From positions 25,202,242 through 25,266,241 of the forward strand of contig OX104120.1 of the NCBI GenBank assembly GCA_944474755.1: a stretch of 64,000 nt of DNA, read 5' to 3'. Source of the DNA: Limnoperna fortunei. Its lineage: Eukaryota; Mollusca; Bivalvia; Mytilida; Modiolidae. Both the position numbers and the translations under genes were made by a program. The first letter of the stretch is position 1; the number at the start of each line of letters is the position of its first letter. Of the stretch, positions 38,601 to 53,600 are shown in pieces. Under the pieces are notes generated by a model that was not told the origin of the DNA, ran no database searches, and saw only the letters and a program-made list of their open reading frames with translations.

Positions 38601-41600
38601 ATGGCTCTTGACAGGTTTCGACTAATCAGTTTTTGACTTATAACTTGAAAACGGTTAAAGATAATATAGTAAACATGTCTATTTAAAGTGATCCTCTCAT
38701 CAAGACTTTCATTTAGTATATTGTATCCGAAACTGTTATATGAACCGTATTCGAGTTATCAGCCTTGACGCATTTCTGTTATGCGGTTTTTGACTTATAA
38801 CTTGAAAACGGTTAGAGATATATAGTCAACATGGTCATATGTCGTGCGCGAAGAATCTGCCTAGCTTTTTGACCAATCGTACATCACTGACCAAAGCTCA
38901 TGATTATTAAGGAAAACATACATCACGATAAAAAAAAATTCATCTTTGCTGCAATTAATCAGACCTGTCCAGACACTAAGAAGTGTTACAATATATAAAA
39001 CGTAACACATAACCAGTATCTAGAGAGTATCTTGTATCTTCGAGCTCATCTGATATGGACCTGATAAGCCTTGTCGAGCGAAAAAAAAAAAAAACAACCA
39101 AGAATTAATATTTATCAAGATATTAGTACTTTTTGGCTTAGAAAGGGGTAATCATATTAGACTTGAAATTTTTCAATGATGGACAATTCAAAATGGCTTA
39201 AACACTAATTTCAAATTTTTAGTACATATTAAATTTACTTTTTGTAACATAAAAACTAACTTTTGGCAAAAATTGATAAAATAATGAACATTGAGTGAGT
39301 TCCGACAGTGTGTAATTATGTGTCGAGTGAAGAAAACATGCTCTTTGTTACAAAATTTGCTGTATTAAACCAAATGTGATAATTATTAAAATGATTGAAA
39401 TGATGTTAACTTGCACATTTATACAGAAATTAGCAATTTAAGTGCAATTACTTTAAAAATGGTACACTATATTCCTAAATTTTCATGAAAAAATATTCAA
39501 CACTGCGACAATAGCCTAAATCGACACATTTTATACCAATGTGAAAACAAAACCTTGTGATTTCCACAAGTTTCCCTCTTTTCCTTATTGTTTAATTATT
39601 AAATTTAAAATATTTAAGCTGTTGTGTCCTATTTTAGTGCATTTCTCCATTAAAAATGAGTACAAAGCTATTTCTGAGTCATAATAATAATATTGTATGG
39701 AGACAATCAATTAAAAATACCAAGATGTATGACAAAATAAGTTTGCATAAAATGTTATGAAGTTTGGTCTACTTTCATAGTGTACATTTTTTCAATATAC
39801 ATGACCAAAACACTAAATTTAATCAACTTACTTTGTTAGCTAAATAGCAGATACTTTCTGTTTAGAATGTGGATTTCAGTCTTAAAACATATTTCCTCAA
39901 AGTATACGAGTCAATAAATCCTTAAAATCCCAGACTGAAGCATGTGACCACACCTCCCCCTTATTTGTAAATTTCGTCTGCTGTGATGTCCATTTCAGTT
40001 ATCGTCAGTGAATCATAGTGTAAATCGTTTCTCAACAAGTTGTTCTAACTATCCGAACTGCATTTTATCTCACATTTTAATCAAATTGAAACAATTTCCG
40101 ACGTGAATTTTTGTGTTTTTCGGTCGTCTGCTACATGACTAATGTCCTTATTTTCAAGCGTGAAATTCCTATGAAATAATGTGAAAATGATCTTCGCTTT
40201 GCTCCGTTTATAATAATCCGTGTCGTCCTGAAATAAATAATCACTGAGATTAAATATCGTGCTTCATGTAGTATATACTAGTACACTCGAATTTCGGCAA
40301 TGAAAGTGTGTCCATTTAACGGACGTTAATTTCATTGAAAAGCACTATATTTTATTATTTAAGAGTCAGTTGGTTAGAGCAATAAATGCACGATATTTTG
40401 AAAGTAATTTAACCTTGGGTTCATTGTTTACATTGCTGAATGAAAGGAAATCGCCGAAATTCGAGTATGGATGAAATTCGCGTGTGTGACCATACGTCCA
40501 CACAGAACGAGAGAGACACTATGAAGACGCTGACAAAATGCTATGAACGCGAGCTTCGATGAAATGTTGCAGCGTAGATCGATCCAAAGTCGTTTATATC
40601 AAATAATCTAACCAACAATTGAAACTAACCTTATATTTTAAATTCTATAGTAAAAATGAAGTAACAAGAACAATATTTTACAAGTAATCAAATAATATTT
40701 GCAATTCACAATTTTAGTGTCGTCACTTGTTTGCGGAAGAATTCATGTCTAGTCAACGTCAGCAATATATCTTATTATGACGTCACAATCAGTCACGTGC
40801 TGAAAAAACCAAGTTAGGTTATACGAAATAACCAACTTTGCTCATGTATTGAGTATTTAAACAAAATTAAAATATATGAATTTTTAAAACTTTGTCACAA
40901 TATTTAAATCTGCAGAGTCCCATTTTTCAGCGTTTTTTCTCAAAATTAGTGCAAAGCTCTTTGAATCAATGCGAGACAATCAATTAAAAATACCAAGATG
41001 TATAACAAAATAAGTTTACATGCTGGCCCTGAAACGTTAGCTGATGACAAAAGAAGCACAAGTGTGATTTCACAAAAACAAATGGCTGTCACTAGTGTCA
41101 GATCAATATATAATCGGATATGATAAACCCGCATGCGTAAGGATCAAAAGGCATCTGGACGTCTCGGCCATACTCCGTTTCGTCCATAGTACACTTCGTC
41201 CGTAGATTAAATCGGCCATAGTAAATTCGGCCATATTATCTTAATTGTGTTACAGTAATTACAGGATATCGTTATAAGCATGATTAGCATGTTTTTATCC
41301 AATGTATTTAGTTAACCAATCATGACTAAACTTTAAAATAAATGTAATATTAATGTTATCTTGTACTAGTATGAATTAGCGTAAATATTTGTCAAAATTT
41401 TAAATGTGTTGAATTCATTTTCTCAAAATTATTATCACTTCTGAAGTTTCTTAGTGTTATGCTTGGGTCAGCCTTTGAATCTTCTTAACAGACACTACCT
41501 GCAATGGCGGATCCAGGGGGGGGGGGGGGGGGGGGGCGTAGAGGCGAACCCCCCTGTTATAAGGGAAAGGAAAAAAAAAGAGAACAGGGAGGGCAAAAAT

Positions 41601-44600
41601 GTAATCCCCGCTCATCCTCGCCATAAATTAATGCATTAACGGTACTAATTCGTTTATTATGATATCTCTGTTGTATATACTGTACCAAAAAAGGTTACTG
41701 AACACTATAAATACCTTGTTCGTGGCCTTCATTTTCCGATATCCCCTTTTTACCATGACAGATATCAAAAACCCAAAGTGGGGAAAATGTTATCTGACCC
41801 ACGGCCATGATTTGGCATGCAAAAAAAGTGATCCACTTCCTGTTTCCGCGTTTTTGACGCGAAGTTTGTCGAAAACGTCAAAGTTGTTTTATTTGTAAAA
41901 AACTTGTTTTCCAGGTAAATATGAGGGTCCTAATTTCAAAAACCATAAAAAATTGAAGCAGACAATATATCAGAAAAATGTTCCTCTCATTGAGATCTAC
42001 ATTTGATATATAGTGTTGAAAACTATCCGACAAACGGTTTTCGAGGTTATGGCCCTTGACAGGTTTCGGCTAAATTTTGTTTTCAATATAACTCGAAAAC
42101 CATAAAAATTTGAAGCAGACAATATAATAGAAAAATGTTCCTCTCATTAAGATCTACATTTAATATAATTATTGAAAACTGCGACAAATCGTTTTCAAGT
42201 TATGGCCTTTGACATTTTTCGGCTAATCAGTTTATGGCTTATACTTTTTAAACCGTCAGAGATAATATAGTGAACATAGTTTTTTTGTGACTGTCTCAAC
42301 AAGCCCTTCGATTTAAGACCAAAGTCCAATGGTTACGGGCAGCAATTTTCAAAATTAGCAAACATATACCTAGACATAACACTAAGAAAATGCCGGGAAA
42401 GACCTCACATTTGTTCTTTGAACAAATGACTTTTCATTGTATTTGCAATTCGCACTTGATTTGTTTATTATGAGATGAATCAGATCGTTAGTTACTACGG
42501 CAATACTTAAAAAAAAATCTCCATTTAAAATTAGATGATTTTGCATTTGTGGCTTACAATTGATTTAAAAAAAAAAGAAATGTATACAAAAAGTAAACCA
42601 ACCAAAAAATGATGATTGTGTGTCAGTTAAACTCTTTTGCCTATAAGCTTCAAGTCTACAGAATAAAAATGCAGTTGTTGCCCTGAATGACATTGTTTTC
42701 AATTTTAGATCTTATTTTGAACATATTGCATAAACAAATGAAAAATGTAAAAAGCAAAATCTTGAAAATAAAATTTATAGTAATAAAAAATAAAAGTAAA
42801 ACACCAAATATGATTAGTAAGAAGTTCTGCTGACAAGTCCAACATTACAGACATTGTCAATCTACTATTTTGTAGATGTTGCCTTTATATAACTATAATT
42901 TCTAATTTATTGTGTTTAAAAAAAATTGCTAATTGAAATTATAGGAAAATAGAGGAATGGTGGAAAGCATAAATGATCAAGAAGACAAGATCCACCAATA
43001 AGTCATGTCAGAAGAGTTATTTTCTTTTTATGGCTATTTCTGATATGTTTGTTAATGCAATTTTGGCTATTATCTTGAAAATTAAAGAAAAAACAATAGA
43101 AAACGTTAAACAGAAAAAAATGCCAGCAAGACCAACTGCCTTAGTAGAGATACTTTGATCTGTTATCCCTATCTTATGAATATGCATGTAGGTAAATGCT
43201 TACAGGCTCAGGCTCATTTGAGCCTCTGGTATTTTTATGCCCCCCGCGACGACATGTCGGGGGGCATTAAGTTTTACTCATGTCCGTCCGTACGTACGTA
43301 CGTCCAAACAAATTTCCGTCAAGCTTTTCTCAGAAACCGTACATGAGAACAATTTTAAATTTGGCAGAGTGGTTCAGTATCACAAATTGTACGTCCTAAG
43401 CGAATTTCAGACCTGTTAGACAACTACTTCCTGTTTGGGACTTCATTTGTACGTAAATACGTCCGTCTGTATGTACAAATTTCCGTCAAGCTTTTCTCAG
43501 AAACCGTACATGAGAACAATTTGAAATTTGGCAGGGTTGTTCAGTATCACAAGTTGTATGTCCTAAACTACTTTCAGACCTGTCGGACAACTACTTCCTG
43601 TTTGGGACTTACTTTAGCGGGGGCATCCGTGTCCCATGGACACATTCTTCAATTTTTTAATAAAAAAACTATTCATGGTCAGAAATTGATGTCTTTGTAT
43701 TCAGAAATTAATTCCTTTCAGAGAGCAAGAGTTGTCACTGGGGTAGAGGAACCAAATGAAGACGAATGTGATTGGCCAAGTGACGAGGAAAGAGAAGATG
43801 AAAAGGTGGCTCAACTTTCGGTAAAGATATCTTTACCATTGTTGTATTTAGTTATGACACCTGATTTGTTATTGTTTAATTGTTTAAATATTCAGTATAC
43901 TTACAGTGTTCATATGTCCATTAGTCATTTAGTTCACTAAGAACCAAATCATTTATTGGCAACCACTATCAATGAAAAATAAGGCTGTTCTAAAAATGTT
44001 TATTTGCAAGGTTAGAAATTATAGCAATGTTATGTTAGACTTGGACTTGTAAACATACCCAGTAGTTGGTCTGACTATTCATGCTTATAATATAATGATC
44101 AGCCATTTTCATAGAGAAAGAAAACACGTTCTTGAGCTTTTCAACACGTTGATTATTGATTTACTAGGGTCAAAGTGTTCCATGTTTTCATTTATTTTAT
44201 TAGATGGATGATGTGAGAAATTTCTGAGAATACATTGTTTATAAATTTAATTGGTCAGATATTGAATATGCAAATTACTGCACGTCTTTCAAAACCTTTA
44301 TGTAAATATTTTCAGTTTTATAGAAAAATATTTATTGCTGAAAAATAAATGTTTGCATCTTTGAATACATTATATTTAATAAATACAACCCAATTTGTAT
44401 AAGTTCATGGCTAAAGTATTATATTGTTATTTTGTTCATGTTAACTCTGTTTGATGCAAACAATGTTTTGTCCAGTGACATCCAACTTGTGCACAAAAAA
44501 TAAGTATATGAATTAAGAAAAGATTTTTATATATTTCAATTGAAACATTTCAGTAATGAAACAGTTAAATTTTGACACTAAAAGACATGAAGGAGTCATT

Positions 44601-47600
44601 GATATACTCCGAATTGTTTGAAGTTTTAGAGATCATGTCTTTCATCTAAGTTTTTTGTTATATCTTAAAAAGCAAATGTTAACCAAAAAAAATATATGTT
44701 GAAAAAAATTAAATATAAAAATTATAAATTGTGGAGGTTAAAATAATTTTTTTTTTTTTAAACTCATACCAAAAGTGGAAGATACATAAAATGTGCAGAT
44801 TGACCGAATGCACTAACTCGAATGAATGATAAAAAAATAAAGTAAATGTTGATGTCTGTTTTCTTGGTGTTTTGAATGCACTTTTGTACAGTTTCTTGTC
44901 AGCTGCACATGTTTCATATAAAATCTCATTGCATCATTAGTTGATGATGGAAAGTGAAAAGACAATTCTGATGAGTTTTTTTTTTAGAAATTGCATATAT
45001 TCCAACTAGTACAATTATTTTTGCCCTCCATGTGGATACAAGTGTCTGTCGGACCATCCCTATATGTTTTCCAGATTATAACTTGAAAACGTTTCAACCA
45101 CCGATTTTGTTTAAATTTTGCACAGCTTTTGAGTACTATAAAATAAAGAGCAAGTTCAATACTGTTAAGTAGTCAAACTTGTCTAAGAGACCACCAGTCT
45201 TCGAAATTAGCGGTAGTCCGAACGCCCGTGGCCAGTGATTTGACTGTCGGACTTGTAAAATTTGCATGGCAACAAGTCCGATTGGCTTGTAAAAAATTAC
45301 GTCCGCGATTATTTTGATTTTCGGAATTTTTAGCAATCGGAAGTAAATAAATCATTTTCGCGCATGCTCATAAAAACATAAGATTAATTCGTCCCAAAAG
45401 AAAGTTGTTCGCCCCATAATTTACGCGTTTTTCGTCCGTTTCCGACTTGAAAATTATATCTACTTCCCATTTCATCTACTTCCATTTCCGATTTTCAATG
45501 TCACTGTTGAAATACTTTGCCGGGGCAGTCCCTGGCAAAGCCCAAAGGCGTAAATCTTCTGACGATGATAAAAAACTTGCAAAGAAGCAATACGAAGCAA
45601 AAAGGGAGAGAAAATTTCTTTCTAATTGGAAAAATGGACGCCCGTGGCTACGTTACGACGATGACAAGGGGCTTATGTACTGTGACTGGTGCATAGATTT
45701 AGGCATGTCACAAGATGTAGATTCTGCTTTCATCAAAGGGTGTACATCTATGAAGTTGGATTCTCTGAAGCAACACGAGGCCAGTAGATCACATCGAATT
45801 ATCACTAAACGAAAAAGTATACCTGTGGAAAAGAGTGAGGCAGCAAAATGTATCTACATTTTACATAAAGCTGATTATGAGAAACTCTCGTACAAATTTA
45901 GAAATGCCCACTTTGTTGCTAAACACAACAAATCTTTTAGGGAGTATAATTTGTTGTGTGACTTAGATAAAGCCAAAGGCCTAGACTTAGGTAATTCTTA
46001 TCTGAATGACAAATCTTGCTCATTATTTGTTGACTGCATTGCAAAAACATCATTTCAAAAGGTTGTTGAAACAGTTAAGGGAGCAAGATACTTTTCTTTC
46101 ACATGTGATGGAAGTGCAGACTTTACAGGGGATGACTATGAATCATTATACGTAAGGACATGCTCTGAGGGAGAGGTGCAAGATGATTTTTTTCATATAG
46201 GCTTGCCTGAATCTGGAACATCTGCAGACATTCATGAATTTATTGAAAAACAATTCAGAAATGCTGGTCTTCATAATGAATTTAAAGACAAACTTATAGG
46301 ATTCTGTTCAGATGGTGCCTCTAACATGCAGGGTAAGTAATTAAAATCATCATTAACAAAGACACATTACAAATTGTCCTTGCTTGAAACAACTTGGTGA
46401 CGGGTGTGCAGCAGCAAGCAGGAACTACTTACTCTTCCAGAGCACCTGGGTTCACTCTCACACAAGTTGAGAGTTCACTTTGTCCACTTACATTTTATGT
46501 GATGTGTTTACGTTTCTTGTTAAATATAATTGGGATGTGGAATAAATGTACATGACACAACTCCATCAACTGACCATAATTACAAAATCCTCAACAGAAG
46601 ACAGCGAGCAGCCTTGTGTTTGTCTTCTGTGTCTACAGGTTTTGTCTTTGTTTCAATGGATTTATGAGATCTGATTGCCCCTTTGGTACACCTTGCTTTT
46701 ACAAGCTATTGACAAAAATATGTGCATTAAAATGTCAATGAATTTTTTAATTTCAGTCAAATATTTTTTTTATAGGCAGAAAGAATGGACTGTCTGCCAT
46801 ATTAAAGCGTACCAGACCATACTTGGTATCTGTACACTGCTTGGTTCATAGGTTGGAGCTGTCCTTCAAAGACACCATAAAAAACAACAAAAATTATGAC
46901 AAGGCCATCACATTACTACTTGGGTTGTATTACTTCTACCGAAAGTCTCCATCAATGAAAAAGGGATTGAAAAGGTCATTTGAGGTAATTCATCTTTAAA
47001 TTATACCATCCCCACTGTGGCTCAGGCTAAATACAAAATAAATTATCATAACCATTAGTTTTCTATGTAAATAATAAATGACAATTTAAAGCAGCTACAG
47101 TCTACTGCTAGCTTACTTTTTAAATCCCTCAGCAATTTTACTTGATTTAAGATATTCCAATAACCATATTTATAAATGTCTGTCATTTGCTCACAATAGA
47201 AAAGTCACTGTGCTTAGTAGATATAATAGTACCTTATTGAATTTCTATTATTTTTCAGTCTTTGCAAGTGAATCAGATATTACCCACCAGAGTAGGGGGT
47301 ACAAGATGGGTTCCACATCTATCCCGAGCCATAGAAAACTTCTTTAAAGCATACCATGTTATTAGAAATCATTTGGAATCAGCATCCCATACCAATGCCA
47401 AAGCTGAGGGACTTGCAAAACTGTCAAAAGATGGACATGTAATTGTCTTCCTTATGGGCTTACAGGTAATTCAGTAGGAATTGGAACGATCTTTCCATTT
47501 CATAAAGCAGTTGAGTTTTAATATTCAAACAGTCATGAAAACAATAATTACTTTCAATACTAAAATATTCATAATCATATTTTTTAGGATTTGCTTCGCC

Positions 47601-50600
47601 CTATTAAAAGACTCAGTCTTTGCCTACAAAAGGAAAATTTAACTTTGGCAGATTCTTCACAGCATCTTTCGGTAACGAAAGTCTTTCTAGCAGACATGAA
47701 AAACAAGTAAGTATAGTAATGAAATATCAATATTAACTCTGCGGTAGTCATGGAAGTCAGTCGGTCTTTTAACTTGTAAACATTTTTATTAATGTTAACC
47801 ATAAAACTAAAAAAATCTTTAAAATAAAGATTTTTTTTTAAATAATAATTTAATTTTTTTGAAATAGAGAAAATGATGCAATAAAGGAAGTAATAGAGAG
47901 TTCCAAGTTTATGGAGAGAGACATTAAGTTTGTTGGTCAAAAACCAAAACCAAACTTAGACAATCTAATTGTCTCCATCTTGGAACACATAGACAGCAGA
48001 TTTCCAGATACATCTCCAATTATATCTGCCACAGCAATATCAAACTTCAGGAACTGGCCTGACAGTCTTTCAGGTTTCCGAGTTGTAATTTGTTTTTTTC
48101 TTTTTGTTTACTGTTATTGCCTTTTCATTTATGTTTACTTTGATTTGATGTTGTAATCAGAGACATAAGCTAGCAACTGGTATTAAGTGAGCTTTTATCA
48201 CTAATTAAAATATTTTTAATAAACTATTTATTCTAAACCACAACAAAGTCCAAAGCTTTGTATGTTTTTTGTTCTTGGGTTGTTTCTTGAGTTTTGAATG
48301 TTCTTGGAGTTTATTTCATTTTTTTGTTTCTTCAATTTTGAATGTTCTTGGAGTTTATTTCATTTTTCTGTTGCTTAGCATTTTCATAACACTTTCTATG
48401 TATCTTAGTTTTAATTCAAAGGACAGTCAGTCTAATAGTAATTTCAATTCATTTTATCTTGAACTTTTACAAGTCTTTCAATTGAATGATTTACTGTGAA
48501 CACACAACAGACATGACTGAAACAAATTTTTGTATTATAATATATTTATATTGCACAGATTATGGCAATGAACAGATTAGAGTGATATATGATCATTTCA
48601 AGGAGGTACTGGAAGAGGATGATGTATCCAAGGAGGAACTTCTAGCAGAATGGAGCTTGCTAAAGTTGTTAATCAAACAAAAGTATGTCTTTGTGACTTT
48701 GTCTACATGTTCACATAATAAAATATCAAAGCATTAAGAATATTTGAACTGCTTAGGCTAGCAGCACCCTAGATCAACATTGAAGGCTGGTTAAGTGTCT
48801 ACAGGGTTGTGAGAATTGTGTCACATACACTTATTCCACATCTCATTATCTATATATAATTTAAATAGCTGTAAATTTTACTATAATTTTTTATTAAATC
48901 ATCCTCCCTCCTAAATAAATTCTTATCTCCTAAACTGATAAAACAATTTGTTAAATTTACATTTACAGATTTCCTAAAGAGCTTGAAGGAGGGACCATCC
49001 ACTGGAATGCAGTGAACAAAGCATTGCAAGGACAGGGGGTGGAAATTGCTCTAAGTATTATTGACCTGATAAGAACTCTGCCACCTACATCAGTTCGTAA
49101 TGAATGTGCTTTTTCTGGTAATTAGCAGTAACATTATAAAAGAATGATAGTATGATATAATATATGCACTTCTTTGTAAAGTTTTGATATATCATTGTTC
49201 ACTTTGAAAAACCAAATATCTATATCTCTACTTAACTGTAATACTCTTAATTTAAAAAAAAACACGTTCTTTGAATTCAAGATTTCTACTTTATGAAGTA
49301 ATTCATTATTTTTTTTCAGTAATGAAGTTAACAAAGAACAAACGGAGAGCAAGACTTTCAGCACCCAGACTCAATAGTCTTATGACAGTCAGTATCCAGG
49401 GGGCCTCAATTGCAGAATTTGACCCAAAGCCAGCAATAGACACATTTATGGTATTTACATAAATGTATTAATAATTACTGTTGAATCTTAAGGAAAGTTT
49501 TATTCTCTACTGATGAATGTGTCTCTTTAAGTGCCTTTCTTCATTCAGATATTCAGTCTGTCTTGCATTGAGGATTATAAATTTAAAAGGTTTATGAGAA
49601 TTGGGTCACATACCCTTATTCTACATCTCATTATCTTCTTTTTTGATGTCTTTATAGCCATGAATTTTTAAAACAGCATAATATATTTCAGGTAACATCT
49701 TCTGGCAGAAGGAGGAGAACCAAGGGGTACCAAAGGAAGCTTAAAGAGAAAGAAATTGAAAAGAATCAGGGAGAGGCTATTACCACAGAAGACATAGTAG
49801 TTAGTTCTGATGAGGATAATGTTTCAGAAGATGATGAACTTACAGAGGATACATTAATTGATCAGGTTCACATTAATTTTACATGTTCACTGTCACAAGT
49901 AACAAAGGATTCATGTAAGAATAGTAGATTGACTTCAAATATTTTAAAGTGAAATCTGATTTATCAGAATATAAGAAGTCTGAATATCCATGAGATAAGG
50001 ATTGAAAATTTAGAAAACAATTTTTCAAATCTCATCTGCTATGAGGATTATATTTTTTTTAACATTTTTATTTTAAAGGCTGGATGGTGTGGCTCAAGGA
50101 AGATACTTGATGATCCTGAAAGTGACTCAGACTGGAGTGAGGAAGATGAAGAAAATGAAGAAAATGAGGAATATATAGACAATATGCTTCAATTCTATTC
50201 AAGAGACTAATAAAATAATTTAAAACACATTGTTTTTCAATATTTTATTTTCATTTACAAATTTCATGGTTGTCTTGGTTCTTTTTTTCTTCGGGCAAGT
50301 GAAAATGTGTTCGGGCATGTGGATTTCCTGAAAATGGTTGCCCGAATGGCTTGTGGTTTGTTAATCTTAATTTCATTGACTGGACCACCTCCATATATAA
50401 TGCTCCTTTTGTAAATCCAAAAAGGTCCTATTGAAATAAACATTTTTTTTTTTTTTCATCAATTTGAAATAGGTGTTTTTTAATTTTGATAGGGCTATTT
50501 TCTATAGTAAATTTGACATAATTTAGAATGGAACTGTAAACTAATAGCAGGTGATTGTTTTCTGTTTGATACCTTTTTTTGCTGTTGAGGTGGAAAAAGT

Positions 50601-53600
50601 CTCGTGTTTTGTCTGAAAAACATTTGTAAACAATGTTAGAAACTAAAATGGATGCCTTACACCGTAAAATTCCCTAAGCTAAAGGTGAGGATGATTTTTG
50701 TGTCGCCTGCGACGAAAGTGGGGAGACATATGTATGGGAATCTTGCAGCGGCATACACACTTGGAGATCTTGCTTCATATATATGTAAGCCCAACCCTAG
50801 TTCCATCAAATTTGGTCCAGAGGTAGCTTATGATGAGTACTTGCCAGTCACTGACCTCGACCTTTATTTCACAGTCCAGAGACTGCGTTAAAGTTTTTGG
50901 GTTATGGCAGTTCTTTTGTAACTACGCTTGGTAGGATGACAATATTTGGTATATACCTTGCTGATGACTAGTACATGACTGTCTGGTAGGTGTCACCTGA
51001 CCTTGACCTCAATTTCACGGTCCAGCGACTACATTAAATTTTTTATATTAGGACAGTTACTCTGTAACTATGCATGGTATGGTGAAAATATTTGGTATAC
51101 AGGCTGCTGCTGATAACTAATGCTATTTACGTAATGCTTATGTCCAAATTTATTTTCGTTACTGATGCCGAATGCAGGCGAGACGTTTTTTCTGTGTCCA
51201 CACTTGTTGACATGTTAACAACAGAGGCATAGTATTAAACATGGACAGGTTATCGTTGATAAATTTTGTCTACTGGATTTTCGTAATAAAAAGGTACAAT
51301 ATTGAATAAGGAAAAAATGCTAGCAAAAAAACCAAAAACAGAACAGGGGGTTAAAAAACAAAAGTATTACCATCACATTGTATTTTCATACTTGTTGTCA
51401 ATTTGATATAAACTAACTAAATGTATGAGGTAGCATCTTGTAATTATCTTCTTTTATGCATATGTTTATGTTTTAAAAATACACTCAAGGAGATGCGTAT
51501 TTGACACAAGTCTCTATCAATATCTGTTTCAGGAGGATGTTAAAAACAAAGCTAAAGTTGGAGATGGTGAAAAGGATGATTCAGATGAAAAGGAGAAAAA
51601 AGATGAAAGCAAGTATTTTTCAAGATATATGCAGGCATACAACAGTCAATTAAAATTGCTGGGTTAATCCTTACTTTGTGCTGATGAGTTATTTAATGAC
51701 ACTGAATGGAATACTCATCAGTGAAATTGAATTTTAAAACAATCTTCAACTCTGAATCTTATGGCCTGAGTTATAACTTGCACAGTTGAAGCAAACAGGG
51801 TTATGTACAATCAATGATTCTTTCAAAAATTAATTAATTTCTTCTGGAAGGAGAAAGCCAGACAGAATGAAGCTTGCATGATTGAAGTATGAGTTCTTTT
51901 ACAAAATTTACCAATGTTTATATGACTAGATTTGAAACACAACCACCCAGACCCTTAAGTTCTGTCAATTAAATTCAGTAAATCTTTCCAGACTTGATTT
52001 TAGCTAATAAAAATGTGAATAAATTAATGAAACTTATGTGAGAAATTACTTTTCTATATATAATTTAAAACATTGTCATGTTCTGTTAGCTGATGAAAAA
52101 CTTGATGAAAATGAACAAGAAAATTCCAAACCAGGTACCAGTGTTGCACATAGTTTGGTTTTGGCTGACTTTTTAGCTTTGTCATGTAGTTCTACTTAAC
52201 TTTTGGAGTTGTCAGCAATCTTAACAAAGCCATATGCTTGTACTTTTGAGTGAACAGGTTTAAAATGATTGTTAAAACATTTTATGTGCAGGCCAGTTTT
52301 TAAAACAACTTTTGTATTGGGGTGTTGGAAGCACCATTTATTACAGGAGACTGCTTTGCTGTTTTGACAGTGCATGTTACTAGCTACTTCATCTTTACTT
52401 TTGATAGTAATTTAGTACTGTATTTATAATAAAAATAGTAGACAAATGTTTCTGCTCAAAAAGATAACTATACAAATTAAATGTCCTTGGGTTCTATCCA
52501 GGAAAAAATCTGAAGTTAGCTTGCAGGTTAAAGATTTTGGCTGGAAAAATATATTCTCTTTTTTGTTCAGTAGGCTTTGTTGCTATCTATGTAATTTGTA
52601 TAGTGAAAACTTTAATTTCTGTTTAATTTTCTGTTTACTTTTAAGGTGGTCTGTTGAGAATATCTTTTTTTTCAGATGATGGAGCTGATGTTAAAGGCAT
52701 TCCAAGTTTTTGGCTGACAGTTTTCAAAAATGTTGATATGTTATCAGAGATGATACAGGTAAAGTGAAACAAATGAAAAAGTTGTTTCTTTAACAATAAT
52801 ATAACCTTAGTGGAATAGTTGATAGAAATTTGGCATGTGACATTGGAGTTATTAGGCAAGCAGGATAAAATTAAGAAATCCAATTCTTACATGAAACATG
52901 TCACCTGTAGTGAAGTGGTGTGATACAGGTATGCAAGTCTTTTCTGCGCATGAGAAACATTCTTAAATAAAAGGCATTACTCAGTTGTATTGCTGTCATT
53001 GGGATTTTTTTCCTTTATGTTTCTGCTGAAAAAAACTCTCAGGGAAACATCAGTATATGCAGGCAATTTAAACCAAGCATTTGTATTGACCTAAAGATCT
53101 GAAAGTCCTCTAAGCAAGACTAGGTTGTACATTTCATACCTGTTGTTGTGGTTGCTTAAAATTTTTATATGGGAATTGAAAAAAAAGTATGCTTCAATTA
53201 CAGGAACATGATGAACCTATAATGAATCACCTTAAAGATATAAAAGTTAAATTTACAAGTGCACAGGACATGGTAAGTAAATAATAATAGTTAGTTCAGG
53301 GCTATTTATAAAAGTGAATCAATTCACTTTAAGACTAATTGTTTGACTGGAGCTACTTTTCAACTAATGATATATTAATAATTTAAAAGAATATACAGCC
53401 CTATGGGTTTTTCTCCCGTAACATCTATCAGACATTTTCTTTAAACGGAAGTTGGTAGTTCAGCGATGGACCATTTAATGTACATGTATATTCAATGTTG
53501 TCGATGTTGTCGCCTGGATAGCACTTACATTTCATTTCTTCATGATTTCATGAAACTTTGGGAAATTGTTACTTAAAGTATGTGCTTGGATGGGATTGAT

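Noticed and set aside
41499..41540. hAT-like terminus GGCGGATCCAGG followed by a G run
   Set aside because: No second end or target duplication found; the G run may be unstable.
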